In this document: positions 15,969-25,440 of the stretch, piece by piece
Layout of the letters: each line of letters begins with the position of its first letter
How positions within the stretch are numbered: the first letter of the stretch is position 1
DNA from: Methyloprofundus sp.
GTDB taxonomy: Bacteria; Pseudomonadota; Gammaproteobacteria; Methylococcales; Methylomonadaceae
Assembly: GCA_016592635.1 (NCBI GenBank)
Contig: AP023240.1
Span: forward strand, 3,513,630 to 3,577,629
Direction: 5' to 3'
Length of the DNA stretch: 64,000 bases
The notes under the pieces: model-generated
What the model saw: only the letters and a program-made list of their open reading frames with translations
Told to the model about the DNA's origin: nothing
Databases searched by the model: none
Position numbers and translations under genes: made by a program

Positions 15969-18128
15969 TCACTCCAGGCCATGCTTACTTTTAAATTTAT
16001 AAACAAAGTACGCAAACGGCAAACCAAATTTAAAGCGCCCTCCTACAAACCGTAATGCCGCATAGCCACTATAAATACGCCGCCAATGACTATCTAATAT
16101 CGTTGTATTACTGGTACTCTGTTGCAAATCATCCATATAAATCTGAATCGATTTTTTAGCCAAAAAGGTATGTCCGCTGGCATAGTTATCAATAGAAATA
16201 TGAATTTTGGCAATACTGGGATCAATACCCCAATAGTTCCAATCATCTACCAAGCGTAGGTAGCTTTTCCCTAAACCACTTAGTTCAATCGCCATATTTA
16301 AACCCAACAATTCAGGTAAAAACTCGACAGAAAAACTCGCTAATGCCAGCATAAAAACCGGCATATCAAAGGCGCTATTAATAAAGCCTTTATGCTCAAT
16401 AAATTCTTGGCTGTATGCAGGCGGGACTTGAATAGCCAAGCTATCCAATAACTGTTGGAAAATATAGGGGTGATTTTGCGCTAACTGACCATTACCGACC
16501 TCATCACAATAAGTAGCAAATAAAATATCACTAATTTCAGGTGTCACATCCTGCAATGCCAAACTGTTTTGGATCCAACTACCATCAATCAATATCAAGG
16601 GAGCTATTTGCTCAAAACCCCAAATATAGGCAGCTTTGGATATTTTTGGTGCGCCTTGCAATGGTTGATAGCTAGCCACCTCACTTTGATAAATATTCTT
16701 TATATAAGCATCAAATTGTTGATGACTATAATGTTTAAATGGCAGTGGATTAAACAACCTGCACGCAAATAACAACTTGCGCACTTTCGCTTTTGCCGTA
16801 GGTAAAGCCTCTGGAAATAAATCTGCATTAACCAAATAATAATACAGCTCTCTAGTACTTAACTTCTTAAAATTCTGCGAGGGAATATTTTGTGCAACAG
16901 AGCTAGCCTTGCTGGTTATTATCGGCTCTATATGGGTAGTGGTGGGAGTAGCAATACCTTCTTGTAACCAGCCCAAGAGCGTATCTTGTTCTGCTTGATC
17001 CAGCACCCCAAACATCGGCCCGTTAAAGGCAAATAATTGCAACAAACGACTATTAGCAGGTTGCTGTTTATCCACATAAGCAGATTGCATTAATGCTTGT
17101 AAAAAATCTGCAGTATTATCAGGCAAGCCAGAAAACCACTGTTCTAGCGACCTGCCTGCTAGTTGGATTTTTTGGTGGTGTCCCATCGCAGCAATCACTT
17201 TATGCTGCAATAGCTTTGCTACTGCTTGTTGCCTATCGAATGGTTTTTGCAGTATGGCATGTACTTGCGTATGACCACCTTGCATTTGCAGTTGATACAA
17301 GTAAAAGCCCTTTTGCATGCGTTGCCACAATAGCTGAGATTGTTGTGGAAATAAATCCAAATAAGCAGTACTACATCGCAATAGTGGTGCTATTTGCTGT
17401 TGCAATAAATCTTGGCGCTGTTGCCAGAAAGTATCGACCAATTGCTGTTGCGGAAAAGCAACTTCAACCAGGGTCGGCAACTGACAATAAGCCAAAGTAA
17501 AACCAAGAATCTCAGGCAGAAACACCCGTGGGAACTTAGCTAAAGCTAATTGCACAGTAGCAAATTTCAACAGGTCTGCTGGCAATTCAAGTTGTTGGCT
17601 GAGATTATAGCTATGCAAGCTAGGCATTGTTATTCCCTGAGCTAATAACATCGCCTGATAAGCTTGCGGTAAGGCAATGCCCTGTGCGTTGTTACGCGTT
17701 AACTGCAAAAATAAGCGCAGCAACTGCGTGGCAATAAAGCTCTGACTGGCCACCGCCGGTGAAATATTTTGTAGCCACTGCGGTTGTGTTGCCAGCACAA
17801 TCGTTGTCTGCTGCAAGCAAGTGTTTAAATTGGCGGCTGAACAAAGCGGCTCAGGAAAAGGCGTTATTTTTGCTACCTGCAAAGCAGCGAGTTTAGCGGG
17901 GCTGTACTCCGGCATAATGACCGTTGCGTAATGCTGTTGCACTTGCTGTAACTCTTGCTGTAGCAAGGCATAAGCCTGTGCCATACTTTTATCGGTGTAT
18001 TCGGGTTGCTGTAATTGGTAAAACAAATCAGCTAATGCATTAACTGACCATTCAATAGGCTCACCATTTAACGATCGAGTATATAAACACGCCTGAGTAG
18101 GATCAAAAAAATGCATTGCCTTGCTCAT
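15969..18128 (-). CDS. Iron-containing redox enzyme, haem-oxygenase-like diiron (HDO) family, with long N-terminal region
   Basis: 719 residues. The C-terminal third matches the iron-containing redox enzyme family (Haem_oxygenas_2 fold): LLGLNMAIELSGLG, then KIHISIDNYASGH, the IDNxxSGH pattern with His and Asp ligands, then a helix ending in YMDD. Characterised relatives use a diiron centre to desaturate or fragment fatty acids (UndA), cleave amino acids (BesC) or N-oxygenate (SznF). The first 400 residues are Gln-rich, helical and unlike anything I recognise; they may be a degenerate repeat of the same fold. The ATG overlaps the carbamoyltransferase stop by 4 bases, so the two are translationally coupled. 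The reaction is unknown. Confidence 0.65.
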   Translation of the reverse strand: MSKAMHFFDPTQACLYTRSLNGEPIEWSVNALADLFYQLQQPEYTDKSMAQAYALLQQELQQVQQHYATVIMPEYSPAKLAALQVAKITPFPEPLCSAANLNTCLQQTTIVLATQPQWLQNISPAVASQSFIATQLLRLFLQLTRNNAQGIALPQAYQAMLLAQGITMPSLHSYNLSQQLELPADLLKFATVQLALAKFPRVFLPEILGFTLAYCQLPTLVEVAFPQQQLVDTFWQQRQDLLQQQIAPLLRCSTAYLDLFPQQSQLLWQRMQKGFYLYQLQMQGGHTQVHAILQKPFDRQQAVAKLLQHKVIAAMGHHQKIQLAGRSLEQWFSGLPDNTADFLQALMQSAYVDKQQPANSRLLQLFAFNGPMFGVLDQAEQDTLLGWLQEGIATPTTTHIEPIITSKASSVAQNIPSQNFKKLSTRELYYYLVNADLFPEALPTAKAKVRKLLFACRLFNPLPFKHYSHQQFDAYIKNIYQSEVASYQPLQGAPKISKAAYIWGFEQIAPLILIDGSWIQNSLALQDVTPEISDILFATYCDEVGNGQLAQNHPYIFQQLLDSLAIQVPPAYSQEFIEHKGFINSAFDMPVFMLALASFSVEFLPELLGLNMAIELSGLGKSYLRLVDDWNYWGIDPSIAKIHISIDNYASGHTFLAKKSIQIYMDDLQQSTSNTTILDSHWRRIYSGYAALRFVGGRFKFGLPFAYFVYKFKSKHGLE

Positions 18129-19870
18129 GCGCGAGGCTTACGAATTAAATAATCATTAATCACCAAGGCATCCAATCCTGTTGTTAAAAATACCGCTATA
18201 GCGTCTTCCAGTGTATGCACCATCGGTTTACCCATGACATTAAAACTGGTATTTAACAACATCGGTATTTGCGTGCGTTGATAGAAATGATTGATTAACT
18301 CATAAAAGCGTGGATTCCATTCTTGCTTAACTGTCTGCAAACGCCCTGTTCCATCGACATGACACACCGCTGCCACTTGCTGTTGCCGCTCAGGATTGAT
18401 CTGTAAAGTCTTATCCATATAAGGCGACTCATGATAATCAACAAAAAAATCAGCCGCGTGCTCATGTAATACCGAAGGTGCAAACGGACGAAAGCTTTCC
18501 CGAAATTTAATTTTTTGATTAATGGCATCTTTGGTAGTTGCACTACGTGGATCGGCCAAAATAGAACGGTTACCTAATGATCGCGGCCCAAATTCAGCTC
18601 GCCCTTGTATCCAGCCTAGCAATTGGCCTTGTGCTAAAAGTTCAGCAGTCACCGTACAAATACTATCGGGCAAGTGCTGAATATCTAAGGCACGATTATG
18701 TTGTATCAACCGCATAATCGACTGGTCAGCAATGCGACTGCCTAAGTAAGCTGAAAGTGGCAGAGTATTTTTAATCATCACCTCTGGTTGCTTATCTTGC
18801 AGTGCCAACCAGGCTGCGCCTAATGCAGTGCCATCATCAGCAGGAGCAACAGGAATAAAAACCTGCTCGAATGCAGTACGGCTTTTTATCTGGCCATTAA
18901 AAGCTGAATTTAAGGCACAGCCCCCAGCTAGAGTTAGGTTTGTACAGCCTGTTTGCTGCTGTAGATATTGCAATAAACGCGTCATTAATTCTGCAAAAAA
19001 ATACTGACCCGTATAGGCTAAGTCAGCAGCATACTCAATGGGGTCTTGCTCAGCACGTTTAAACTTATCCAGCGCAGCAACATGAGCAAACAACTGTTTG
19101 GATTGATGCTGACAAACAAAGCCCTCTACCGAAATCGTCCCGCTTAATAATTGATATAGCTCTTGGTTTAATTTGCCATAAGGAGCCAAGCCCATGACTT
19201 TCCACTCCTCACCTTTAAGCCAATCAAAACCACACAGCTCAGTAATTTTCATATAGTAAAAACCAATACTGCCCGTGCCTTTACTTTCATACAGACACTC
19301 TAGTTTTTGGTCTTTAAAATGATAAAAAGCCATCGAGCCATTTTCACCAAAAGAATCAATCACTGCGCAGGCTGCTTCTGCATAGGGACTACTGTAACAA
19401 GCAGTTGCAGCATGGGTGAGGTGGTGATGGTAGTCGGTAAATTCAATAGTACAGTCTGGGTAATTTTCAGCAATAACCCGCGCTAAATTAAGCCCTGCAC
19501 TGGTAATGCAATTGCGCTGACTGGCAATCATATGATGCAACTGATAATTACGTAGCGGTGAACGCAATCTCTTGATACCTGTTTTTAACAAACCGGGAGC
19601 AGTCAAGCAGCCTAAAGTCGCCACTACATTTTCGTATACAGGCCGACGTTTACGCCAATTAATTGCAATAACAAAACTGTCTGGATCGGGGCAATATTGA
19701 TCTAATAAATCGGGGAGTTGCAACAATGGATCGGCGACACAGTTGAGCGCACGTTTATTTTGCAAATAGCGCTCGGTGGCTTCTGCAAACAACACCTTGC
19801 CTTGTGCATCAATGATCGCCAAAGCGGGATCATGATAAGTAATAGATAAGCCTATATAGTGCTTACTCAT
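18125..19870 (-). CDS. Carbamoyltransferase, NodU/CmcH family
   Basis: 581 residues, the usual length for O-carbamoyltransferases of the NodU/CmcH/TobZ type, which move carbamoyl from carbamoyl phosphate through carbamoyl-AMP to a hydroxyl. The N-terminal ASKHA-fold domain has HHLTHAATACYSSPY and DSFGENGSMAF with the metal-binding histidines. GGCALNSAFNG, APADDGTALGAAW, the YrdC-like GRAEFGPRSLGNRS and FRESFRPFAPSVL follow. It overlaps the upstream radical SAM gene and the downstream diiron gene by 4 bases each. The acceptor must be a hydroxylated product of this cluster; its identity is unknown. Confidence 0.9.
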   Translation of the reverse strand: MSKHYIGLSITYHDPALAIIDAQGKVLFAEATERYLQNKRALNCVADPLLQLPDLLDQYCPDPDSFVIAINWRKRRPVYENVVATLGCLTAPGLLKTGIKRLRSPLRNYQLHHMIASQRNCITSAGLNLARVIAENYPDCTIEFTDYHHHLTHAATACYSSPYAEAACAVIDSFGENGSMAFYHFKDQKLECLYESKGTGSIGFYYMKITELCGFDWLKGEEWKVMGLAPYGKLNQELYQLLSGTISVEGFVCQHQSKQLFAHVAALDKFKRAEQDPIEYAADLAYTGQYFFAELMTRLLQYLQQQTGCTNLTLAGGCALNSAFNGQIKSRTAFEQVFIPVAPADDGTALGAAWLALQDKQPEVMIKNTLPLSAYLGSRIADQSIMRLIQHNRALDIQHLPDSICTVTAELLAQGQLLGWIQGRAEFGPRSLGNRSILADPRSATTKDAINQKIKFRESFRPFAPSVLHEHAADFFVDYHESPYMDKTLQINPERQQQVAAVCHVDGTGRLQTVKQEWNPRFYELINHFYQRTQIPMLLNTSFNVMGKPMVHTLEDAIAVFLTTGLDALVINDYLIRKPRA

Positions 19871-21534
19871 TGTGTACCTGCACTTGTTACGGGGTCAGCT
19901 TTAGCAGCTAATTGATCTTGCCACGAAAGCTGTTGCCAATCAGCATACTCCTTCCTGTACAAATGTTCACGTTGTACCTTAATTTGTGCCCTAAAATGCG
20001 TATATTGCCCACACAGCGAAAAATATTCTGCCAAGATAACCTGATAAGCTGGTGTATTAAAACCGCAACGTTGTTTGGCGATGCGCATTACTGCAGGTAA
20101 ATAACGCCAATAAAGCAATGCATTTTTACGCGATAAAATCTTAATTAAATAGCCGCTACTATTATTACTGGCTCGGTGTTGGCTTTGTAACTCAGGGTCA
20201 ATTAACTGCAGATGGCGCATCACGCGTACAAAATAAACTTTAGGTGCATAGATTGCTTCGAGAATATGCAAATAATTTTGCTCGGCCTGCTGAATTGAAA
20301 AATGATAGGGAATAAAATTAATGACTCCATCTGAGTTATTACCACTACTGGCTTGAATTAATCGGCCTTCCTTTTGCAGTCGCGCCATCAACGGCGTACA
20401 AGGTAATGCATTTAATAGTCCAGCCATCACTATTGGCGCATTACTGGCATTTACAAAATCAATAAATTCTTGCACCGAAGCATTGGTATCATGATCAAAG
20501 CCATAGATCATACCAAGCATTACCCCCGAACCTGTTTCGCTAGCAATAAATTTTAATTTTTCCACCAAACTACGTTCCCCACGCAGATTTTGGCGTTTAT
20601 TAGTTTCCAATAATGAAGCGGTATTCGGAGTTTCTACCCCATAAAACCCATTAATGAAATTAGCTTTATGAAACCAATGTCTTAACTCAGCCATTATCGG
20701 CGATTCATCAGCCAAACGTAAGGTTAATTCTGTGTATTTAGGGTAGTGATAGCCAATATTCTCACCAATTTGATACAGCTCTTGCAATACTTGCAATGCT
20801 TTTTTAGGGTGGCCGATAAAATTATCATCGACCACAAAGACTTGCCCCGTCCAACCTAGCGCCTGCATTTGCCGAAAGGATTGCTCCGTTTTTTGCTGGG
20901 GGGTAACCCGATAAGCCTTACCAAAACGTGCAGGTATATCACAAAATTCACAGGCTTCAGGACAACCACGACTAATCTGCACTGCCATATGCACATAGTT
21001 CTGCATATTGATTGCCGCATAATCTGGTTGAAAAAACTGCTCAGGATCGGTAATGCCACCTTTATAATAGGGTTTGGCAGTGCCATTTTTTAGTCCCTGC
21101 AACAACTCGGCAATAACCCCTTCAGCTTCATTTTCTACAACATGATCGGCAATTGCTAACAAGGGGGATTGTGGGGTAATCGCCGTACCACCGACAATTA
21201 AAAGCTTACCCGCAGCTTTAACCTCACGTGCACATTTTAATAAACCCTGCTCCTGCGCCAGCATACCGCCCATAAAAACATGGTCGGCATCTGCGATAAA
21301 ATCACTTAAAGGGCGTGGATCGATATTTTTGTCAATCAACAGCAGCTGCTCATAATAAGGTTTAAGGTGATTAAATAAGCCCATCAACCCCAATGGCGGC
21401 AACAATCGTTTCGGTAAGCCAAATTCACTGGCAGGTGCATACATTGCTAGACTTTTTGCATAGCTCCAGAAGGTATCTTGAGTATCAAACTCAGGATAAA
21501 TAAGCACTGCCTTATAGCCAATCTTTGCATTCAT
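19867..21534 (-). CDS. Cobalamin-binding-domain radical SAM enzyme (DUF4070 type)
   Basis: 555 residues. A Rossmann-like B12-binding region (about 1-165; VLIYPEF, LLIVGGTAITPQSP) is followed by a radical SAM core whose cluster motif is C191-x3-C195-x2-C198 in RGCPEACEFCDIP. A C-terminal DUF4070-like region contains GVINFIPYHFS. The architecture is that of class B radical SAM methylases and relatives, including the hopanoid methylases HpnP and HpnR. Here the neighbours are not hopanoid genes, so a different substrate is likely. It is the first gene of the five-gene operon, preceded by a 160-bp inverted-repeat element. B12 dependence is inferred from the fold; the classical DxHxxG motif is not evident. 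Confidence 0.85.
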   Translation of the reverse strand: MNAKIGYKAVLIYPEFDTQDTFWSYAKSLAMYAPASEFGLPKRLLPPLGLMGLFNHLKPYYEQLLLIDKNIDPRPLSDFIADADHVFMGGMLAQEQGLLKCAREVKAAGKLLIVGGTAITPQSPLLAIADHVVENEAEGVIAELLQGLKNGTAKPYYKGGITDPEQFFQPDYAAINMQNYVHMAVQISRGCPEACEFCDIPARFGKAYRVTPQQKTEQSFRQMQALGWTGQVFVVDDNFIGHPKKALQVLQELYQIGENIGYHYPKYTELTLRLADESPIMAELRHWFHKANFINGFYGVETPNTASLLETNKRQNLRGERSLVEKLKFIASETGSGVMLGMIYGFDHDTNASVQEFIDFVNASNAPIVMAGLLNALPCTPLMARLQKEGRLIQASSGNNSDGVINFIPYHFSIQQAEQNYLHILEAIYAPKVYFVRVMRHLQLIDPELQSQHRASNNSSGYLIKILSRKNALLYWRYLPAVMRIAKQRCGFNTPAYQVILAEYFSLCGQYTHFRAQIKVQREHLYRKEYADWQQLSWQDQLAAKADPVTSAGTQ

Positions 21535-21590
21535 AGCCGCCCTTTATTAAGTTTAAGCAACAATATTGGCTTGGTGAATATAGCCCTATA

Positions 21591-21748
21591 AGTACCCAAG
21601 TATAATTAATTTAACTAATTTTACGCAGGATTTTTTTTCATATTCAAGGCGTATAAATAGGCGCATAGCAGGCTACGCAACTATTTATGCAACGCGGAAA
21701 ATGAAAAAAAAGACAAGTAAAATGTTAAAGTAATTTTGCTTGGGTACT
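21591..21748. mobile_element. MITE-like inverted-repeat element upstream of the radical SAM operon
   Basis: AGTACCCAAG at 21591 and CTTGGGTACT ending at 21748 are perfect inverted ends. The interior is also an imperfect palindrome, with TATAAATAG...CTATTTAT around CATAGCAGGCTACG. A TA flanks each side, consistent with TA target duplication. No coding frame. Because it lies just before the operon start it could carry or disturb its promoter. Confidence 0.6.
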
Positions 21749-21879
21749 TAGATAGCCAGACCGAAATAAAAACAGACATGGACAAATGTTACTCTAAACT
21801 CAATTTTATGCTGATATAGGTTTTTATATCAAGAAGGACTGACAAAATTTATTAGTATTAAAACCTAATTTAGAAATGT

Positions 21880-22968
21880 TTAGTCATTTTTTATCTGTAC
21901 ACGCACACGCTGAGTTATACCGCAAAGCAATGTATAAGGAATAGTATCCGCATAGTGGGCAATTTCTTCTACTGGCAAACCTGCTCCCCATAAGGTAACT
22001 TGCTCACCTACTGTTGCATCTGGATATGCACTCAAATCAACGGTCAACATATCCATAGAGACTCGCCCAATAATGGGCACTCGTTGTGCACCGATCAATA
22101 CTGAGGCACCCTCACGAATATGCCTTGGATAGCCATCACCATAACCAATAGCAACAACACCTAAAAGAGTGTCTTCAGCAGCAGTCCAATGACCTCCATA
22201 GCCAACATTATCACCTTTACTCAGTGTCTTAATAGCAATAAGGCCTGCGTACAAACTCATCACAGGCAATAAGCCCAATTCTGCTGCACTTTTACCTAAT
22301 ATCGGTGCAGCACCATATAACATGAGGCCTGGCCTGACCCATTGCTGATGACTTGCAGGCCAAGCAATAATGGCAGCTGAATTAGCACTGCTTTTTTCGG
22401 CCAGAAAATCTTGGGTGATTGTATTAAATAATTGCAGTTGCTGACTTGTCATGGCATCTTGCGGGTCATCAGCATTTGCAAAATGGGTCATGAACTTTAT
22501 TGAGTCAGCGACTACCGGGCACTGTTGCAAACGAGTCAAGATAGAGGCAAGCTGCTCAGGACGAATACCCAAGCGATGCATACCTGTATCAATTTTTAAC
22601 CAGATATTAAGTTTTTTTGCTAAATCAGCTACTTCCAGCAACTCAACTTGCTGTTCGGTATGCACGACTATATCTAATTGATATTGTTGTAAAACCTGCA
22701 GCTCATCTAACTGGGTAATGCCTTGTAACACTAAAATGGTTCCCGTCACTTCCGCTTGCCTTAAGCGAATAGCTTCATCTAAACGCGCCACTGCAAAAGC
22801 ATCAACACTTCCCTGCAAAGCATGTGCTATACGTATTAAGCCATGCCCATAAGCATTTGCTTTAATAACAGCTATTAACTGTGATTGTGGTGCATATTCG
22901 TGAACTTTTGCTACATTATGCTGTAATGCGCACATATTGAGTTCAATATGTGCAGCAACGGGTATCAC
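21880..22968 (-). CDS. alr: Alanine racemase
   Basis: 362 residues, normal length. This PLP enzyme interconverts L- and D-alanine for peptidoglycan. The PLP lysine is K36 in AVIKANAYGHG. The C-terminal domain contains VGYGGHWTA with the catalytic Tyr, and IGRVSMDMLTVDL. The start overlaps the dnaB stop by 4 bases, and dnaB-alr is a common gammaproteobacterial pair. 345 bases separate it from the radical SAM operon. Confidence 0.96.
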   Translation of the reverse strand: MIPVAAHIELNMCALQHNVAKVHEYAPQSQLIAVIKANAYGHGLIRIAHALQGSVDAFAVARLDEAIRLRQAEVTGTILVLQGITQLDELQVLQQYQLDIVVHTEQQVELLEVADLAKKLNIWLKIDTGMHRLGIRPEQLASILTRLQQCPVVADSIKFMTHFANADDPQDAMTSQQLQLFNTITQDFLAEKSSANSAAIIAWPASHQQWVRPGLMLYGAAPILGKSAAELGLLPVMSLYAGLIAIKTLSKGDNVGYGGHWTAAEDTLLGVVAIGYGDGYPRHIREGASVLIGAQRVPIIGRVSMDMLTVDLSAYPDATVGEQVTLWGAGLPVEEIAHYADTIPYTLLCGITQRVRVQIKND

Positions 22969-24365
22969 TCAAAATCTCCCTCTGAATCTGCATAGGGATC
23001 ATGCGCATGATTCTCAAAACGCGTGTATTTACCCAAAAAGGTTAGACGAACCGTACCAATAGGCCCATTCCGTTGCTTACCTATAATAATCTCAGCCATG
23101 CCTTTATCAGGACTGTCATCGTTATATACTTCATCGCGATAGACAAACATAATCACATCGGCATCCTGCTCAATACTACCCGACTCCCGTAAATCAGACA
23201 TCACTGGGCGTTTATTAGGGCGTTGCTCTAAATTACGGTTCAACTGCGATAAGGCCACTACAGGTACATTAAGCTCTTTCGCCATGGTTTTCAAACCACG
23301 GGAAATATCAGAAATCTGTGCAACCCGGCTCTCTCCACTGGATGGAGATTGCATCAGTTGCAAGTAATCTAATACGATAAGTCCTAACTGCCCATGATCA
23401 CGCGTTAAGCGCCTTGCTCTGGAACGCACTTCATTCGGCGTTAATGCAGGCGTATCATCAATAAATAATTTGGTTTCAGCTAATAAATTAATCGCTGAAG
23501 TTAAGCGCGGCCACTCATCATCATCCAAGCCACCTGTTCTCACCTTATGCTGATCAATACGGCCTAACGATGACATCATCCGCATTGCCAATGAATCACC
23601 TGGCATCTCCATGCTGTACACTGCCACAGGCAAACCACTACCTACTGCGGCATTTTCAGCCATATTCATGGCAATCGTAGTTTTTCCCATAGAAGGCCTA
23701 CCGGCAACAATAATGAGATCACCTGGTTGTAGTCCCGAGGTCATTTCATCCAGATCAGTAAAACCTGTACTCACCCCAGTAACACTACCTTCTTGTTCAA
23801 ACAAAGTTTCTATTTTTTCTACCGCAGTACTCAATAAATCCTTAATTGAGATAAAACCAGCCTGCCCTTTCTGGCGTTGCTCGGCTATTTCAAATACATT
23901 TTTTTCGGCTTTTTCCAGCAAATCTCCCGTGGTCATCCCTTCAGTATTAAAAGCCGATTCGGAAATATCAGTCCCCACATGAATCAACTGCCTTAATACC
24001 GAGCGATCGCGCACGATATTTGCATAAGCAACAATATTAGCAGCACTTGGCGTATCTTTCGCTAAGACACTTAAATACGCGAGCCCTCCCGCATCATCCA
24101 ACTCATCATCTTTCTTGAGTGCCTCAGAAATGGTCACCACATCAAACGGCACACTCTTTTCCGCCAAATCAGCAATGACACGAAAAATAGAACGATGGTC
24201 TTTACGATAAAAATCAACTTCCGTGACTTTATCCGCTACCGTATCCCAACGCTCATTGTCCAGCATCAAGCCACCCAAAACTGACTGTTCAGCTTGAATA
24301 GAGTGTGGCGGTACTTTTAATGAATCTAATGCTCTATCACGACTTTGATATTCAGTATCGGCCAT
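22965..24365 (-). CDS. dnaB: Replicative DNA helicase DnaB
   Basis: 466 residues. The N-terminal primase-interacting domain (PPHSIQAEQSVLGGLMLDNERWD) precedes a RecA-type ATPase with Walker A GRPSMGKT, and LIVLDYLQLM and ALSQLNRNLEQRPNKRPVMSDLRESG motifs. It unwinds DNA at the fork as a hexameric ring. No intein is present: the Walker and downstream motifs are uninterrupted. A terminator lies between it and rpsI. Confidence 0.97.
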   Translation of the reverse strand: MADTEYQSRDRALDSLKVPPHSIQAEQSVLGGLMLDNERWDTVADKVTEVDFYRKDHRSIFRVIADLAEKSVPFDVVTISEALKKDDELDDAGGLAYLSVLAKDTPSAANIVAYANIVRDRSVLRQLIHVGTDISESAFNTEGMTTGDLLEKAEKNVFEIAEQRQKGQAGFISIKDLLSTAVEKIETLFEQEGSVTGVSTGFTDLDEMTSGLQPGDLIIVAGRPSMGKTTIAMNMAENAAVGSGLPVAVYSMEMPGDSLAMRMMSSLGRIDQHKVRTGGLDDDEWPRLTSAINLLAETKLFIDDTPALTPNEVRSRARRLTRDHGQLGLIVLDYLQLMQSPSSGESRVAQISDISRGLKTMAKELNVPVVALSQLNRNLEQRPNKRPVMSDLRESGSIEQDADVIMFVYRDEVYNDDSPDKGMAEIIIGKQRNGPIGTVRLTFLGKYTRFENHAHDPYADSEGDFE

Positions 24366-24407
24366 ATGTTTATCTTAATATCTGGGTAAAGAAAACTTCC
24401 ATAAAAA

Positions 24408-24437
24408 AAGGGCTGTAATCTTGCAATTACAACCCTT
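24408..24437 (-). terminator. Rho-independent terminator of the rplM-rpsI operon
   Basis: AAGGGCTGTAAT and ATTACAACCCTT form a 12-bp stem with one mismatch and a six-base loop. Read on the minus strand it is followed by a run of T. It lies after rpsI and before dnaB. On the plus strand there is only a shorter T-rich tail. Confidence 0.8.
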
Positions 24438-24506
24438 CTTTTGTATTCGACTATATTGTATTGACTACGAGCATGCCCATAATCAATGCAACATAACCAA
24501 AAACGA

Positions 24507-24899
24507 TTAACGTTTTGAGTACTGAGGACGTTTTCTCGCTTTGTGTAAACCAACTTTCTTACGCTCTACTTTACGTGAATCACGTGTAACAAAGCCAGCT
24601 TTTCTTAATTCAGGACGCAATGTTTCATCGTATACCATTAGAGCACGAGTCACACCGTGACGGATTGCTCCTGCTTGTCCAGATGGTCCACTACCTTTAA
24701 CGGTAACATTGATGTCGAATTTATCAGTTAAATCTAATAACTCTAATGCTTGACGTGCAACCATTTGGTCTGTTATACGACCGAAATAATCTTCAATCGT
24801 TTTGTTATTAACTGTAAATTTTCCAGAACCTGCTTGAGCATATACACGTGCTATTGCACTTTTGCGTCGTCCTGTTCCGTAATATTGAGCTTCTGCCAT
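24507..24899 (-). CDS. rpsI: 30S ribosomal protein S9
   Basis: 130 residues, typical length. It starts [19 protein letters not shown] and ends in the basic tail [11 protein letters not shown], which reaches the P site in the ribosome. It follows rplM after 20 bases, the standard L13-S9 operon. Confidence 0.98.
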   Translation of the reverse strand: MAEAQYYGTGRRKSAIARVYAQAGSGKFTVNNKTIEDYFGRITDQMVARQALELLDLTDKFDINVTVKGSGPSGQAGAIRHGVTRALMVYDETLRPELRKAGFVTRDSRKVERKKVGLHKARKRPQYSKR

Positions 24900-24919
24900 G
24901 ATATTAACCTGTTAGTTGC

Positions 24920-25348
24920 CTAAAGTTCTAAAACTTTAGGTTGTTGAGCTTGATGACCATGTTCAGGGCCTGCATATACTTTTAACTTTTTGAACATTGC
25001 ACGACCTAGTGGGTTTCTTGGCAACATTCCTTTAACCGCATTATTAATAATACGATCTGGAAAAGTTTGTCTTAATTTACCTAAGCTAACGCTTTTCAAG
25101 TTACCAATGTAACCTGTGTGGTGGTAGTACATTTTATCTTTTTCTTTATTACCTGTAACACCGATTTTCTCAGCATTAATAACGATAATGTAATCACCTG
25201 TGTCAACATGAGGCGTGTATTCTGGTTTATGCTTACCACGAAGGCGTCGTGCAACTTCAGTAGCTAAACGTCCAAGCGTCTTGCCTTCTGCATCGATCAC
25301 ATACCAATCGCGCTTCACTTCAGCGGGTTTTGCGCTAAATGTTTTCAT
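24920..25348 (-). CDS. rplM: 50S ribosomal protein L13
   Basis: 142 residues, full length, with the L13 signatures [19 protein letters not shown] and [11 protein letters not shown]. It is the first gene of the rplM-rpsI operon; the promoter should lie in the AT-rich stretch before it. Confidence 0.98.
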   Translation of the reverse strand: MKTFSAKPAEVKRDWYVIDAEGKTLGRLATEVARRLRGKHKPEYTPHVDTGDYIIVINAEKIGVTGNKEKDKMYYHHTGYIGNLKSVSLGKLRQTFPDRIINNAVKGMLPRNPLGRAMFKKLKVYAGPEHGHQAQQPKVLEL

Positions 25349-25440
25349 AATTCGTATCTTTTTGTAAGATTTTAAGTTAGCCGTATATGATACTAAAATT
25401 GCTATTTTCTTTCAAGCTTATACAGCAAAATGATATTATA

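Noticed and set aside
19867..21534. Hopanoid C-2 or C-3 methylase (HpnP/HpnR)
   Set aside because: The domain architecture is shared, but no hopanoid gene is nearby and the operon partners point to another product.
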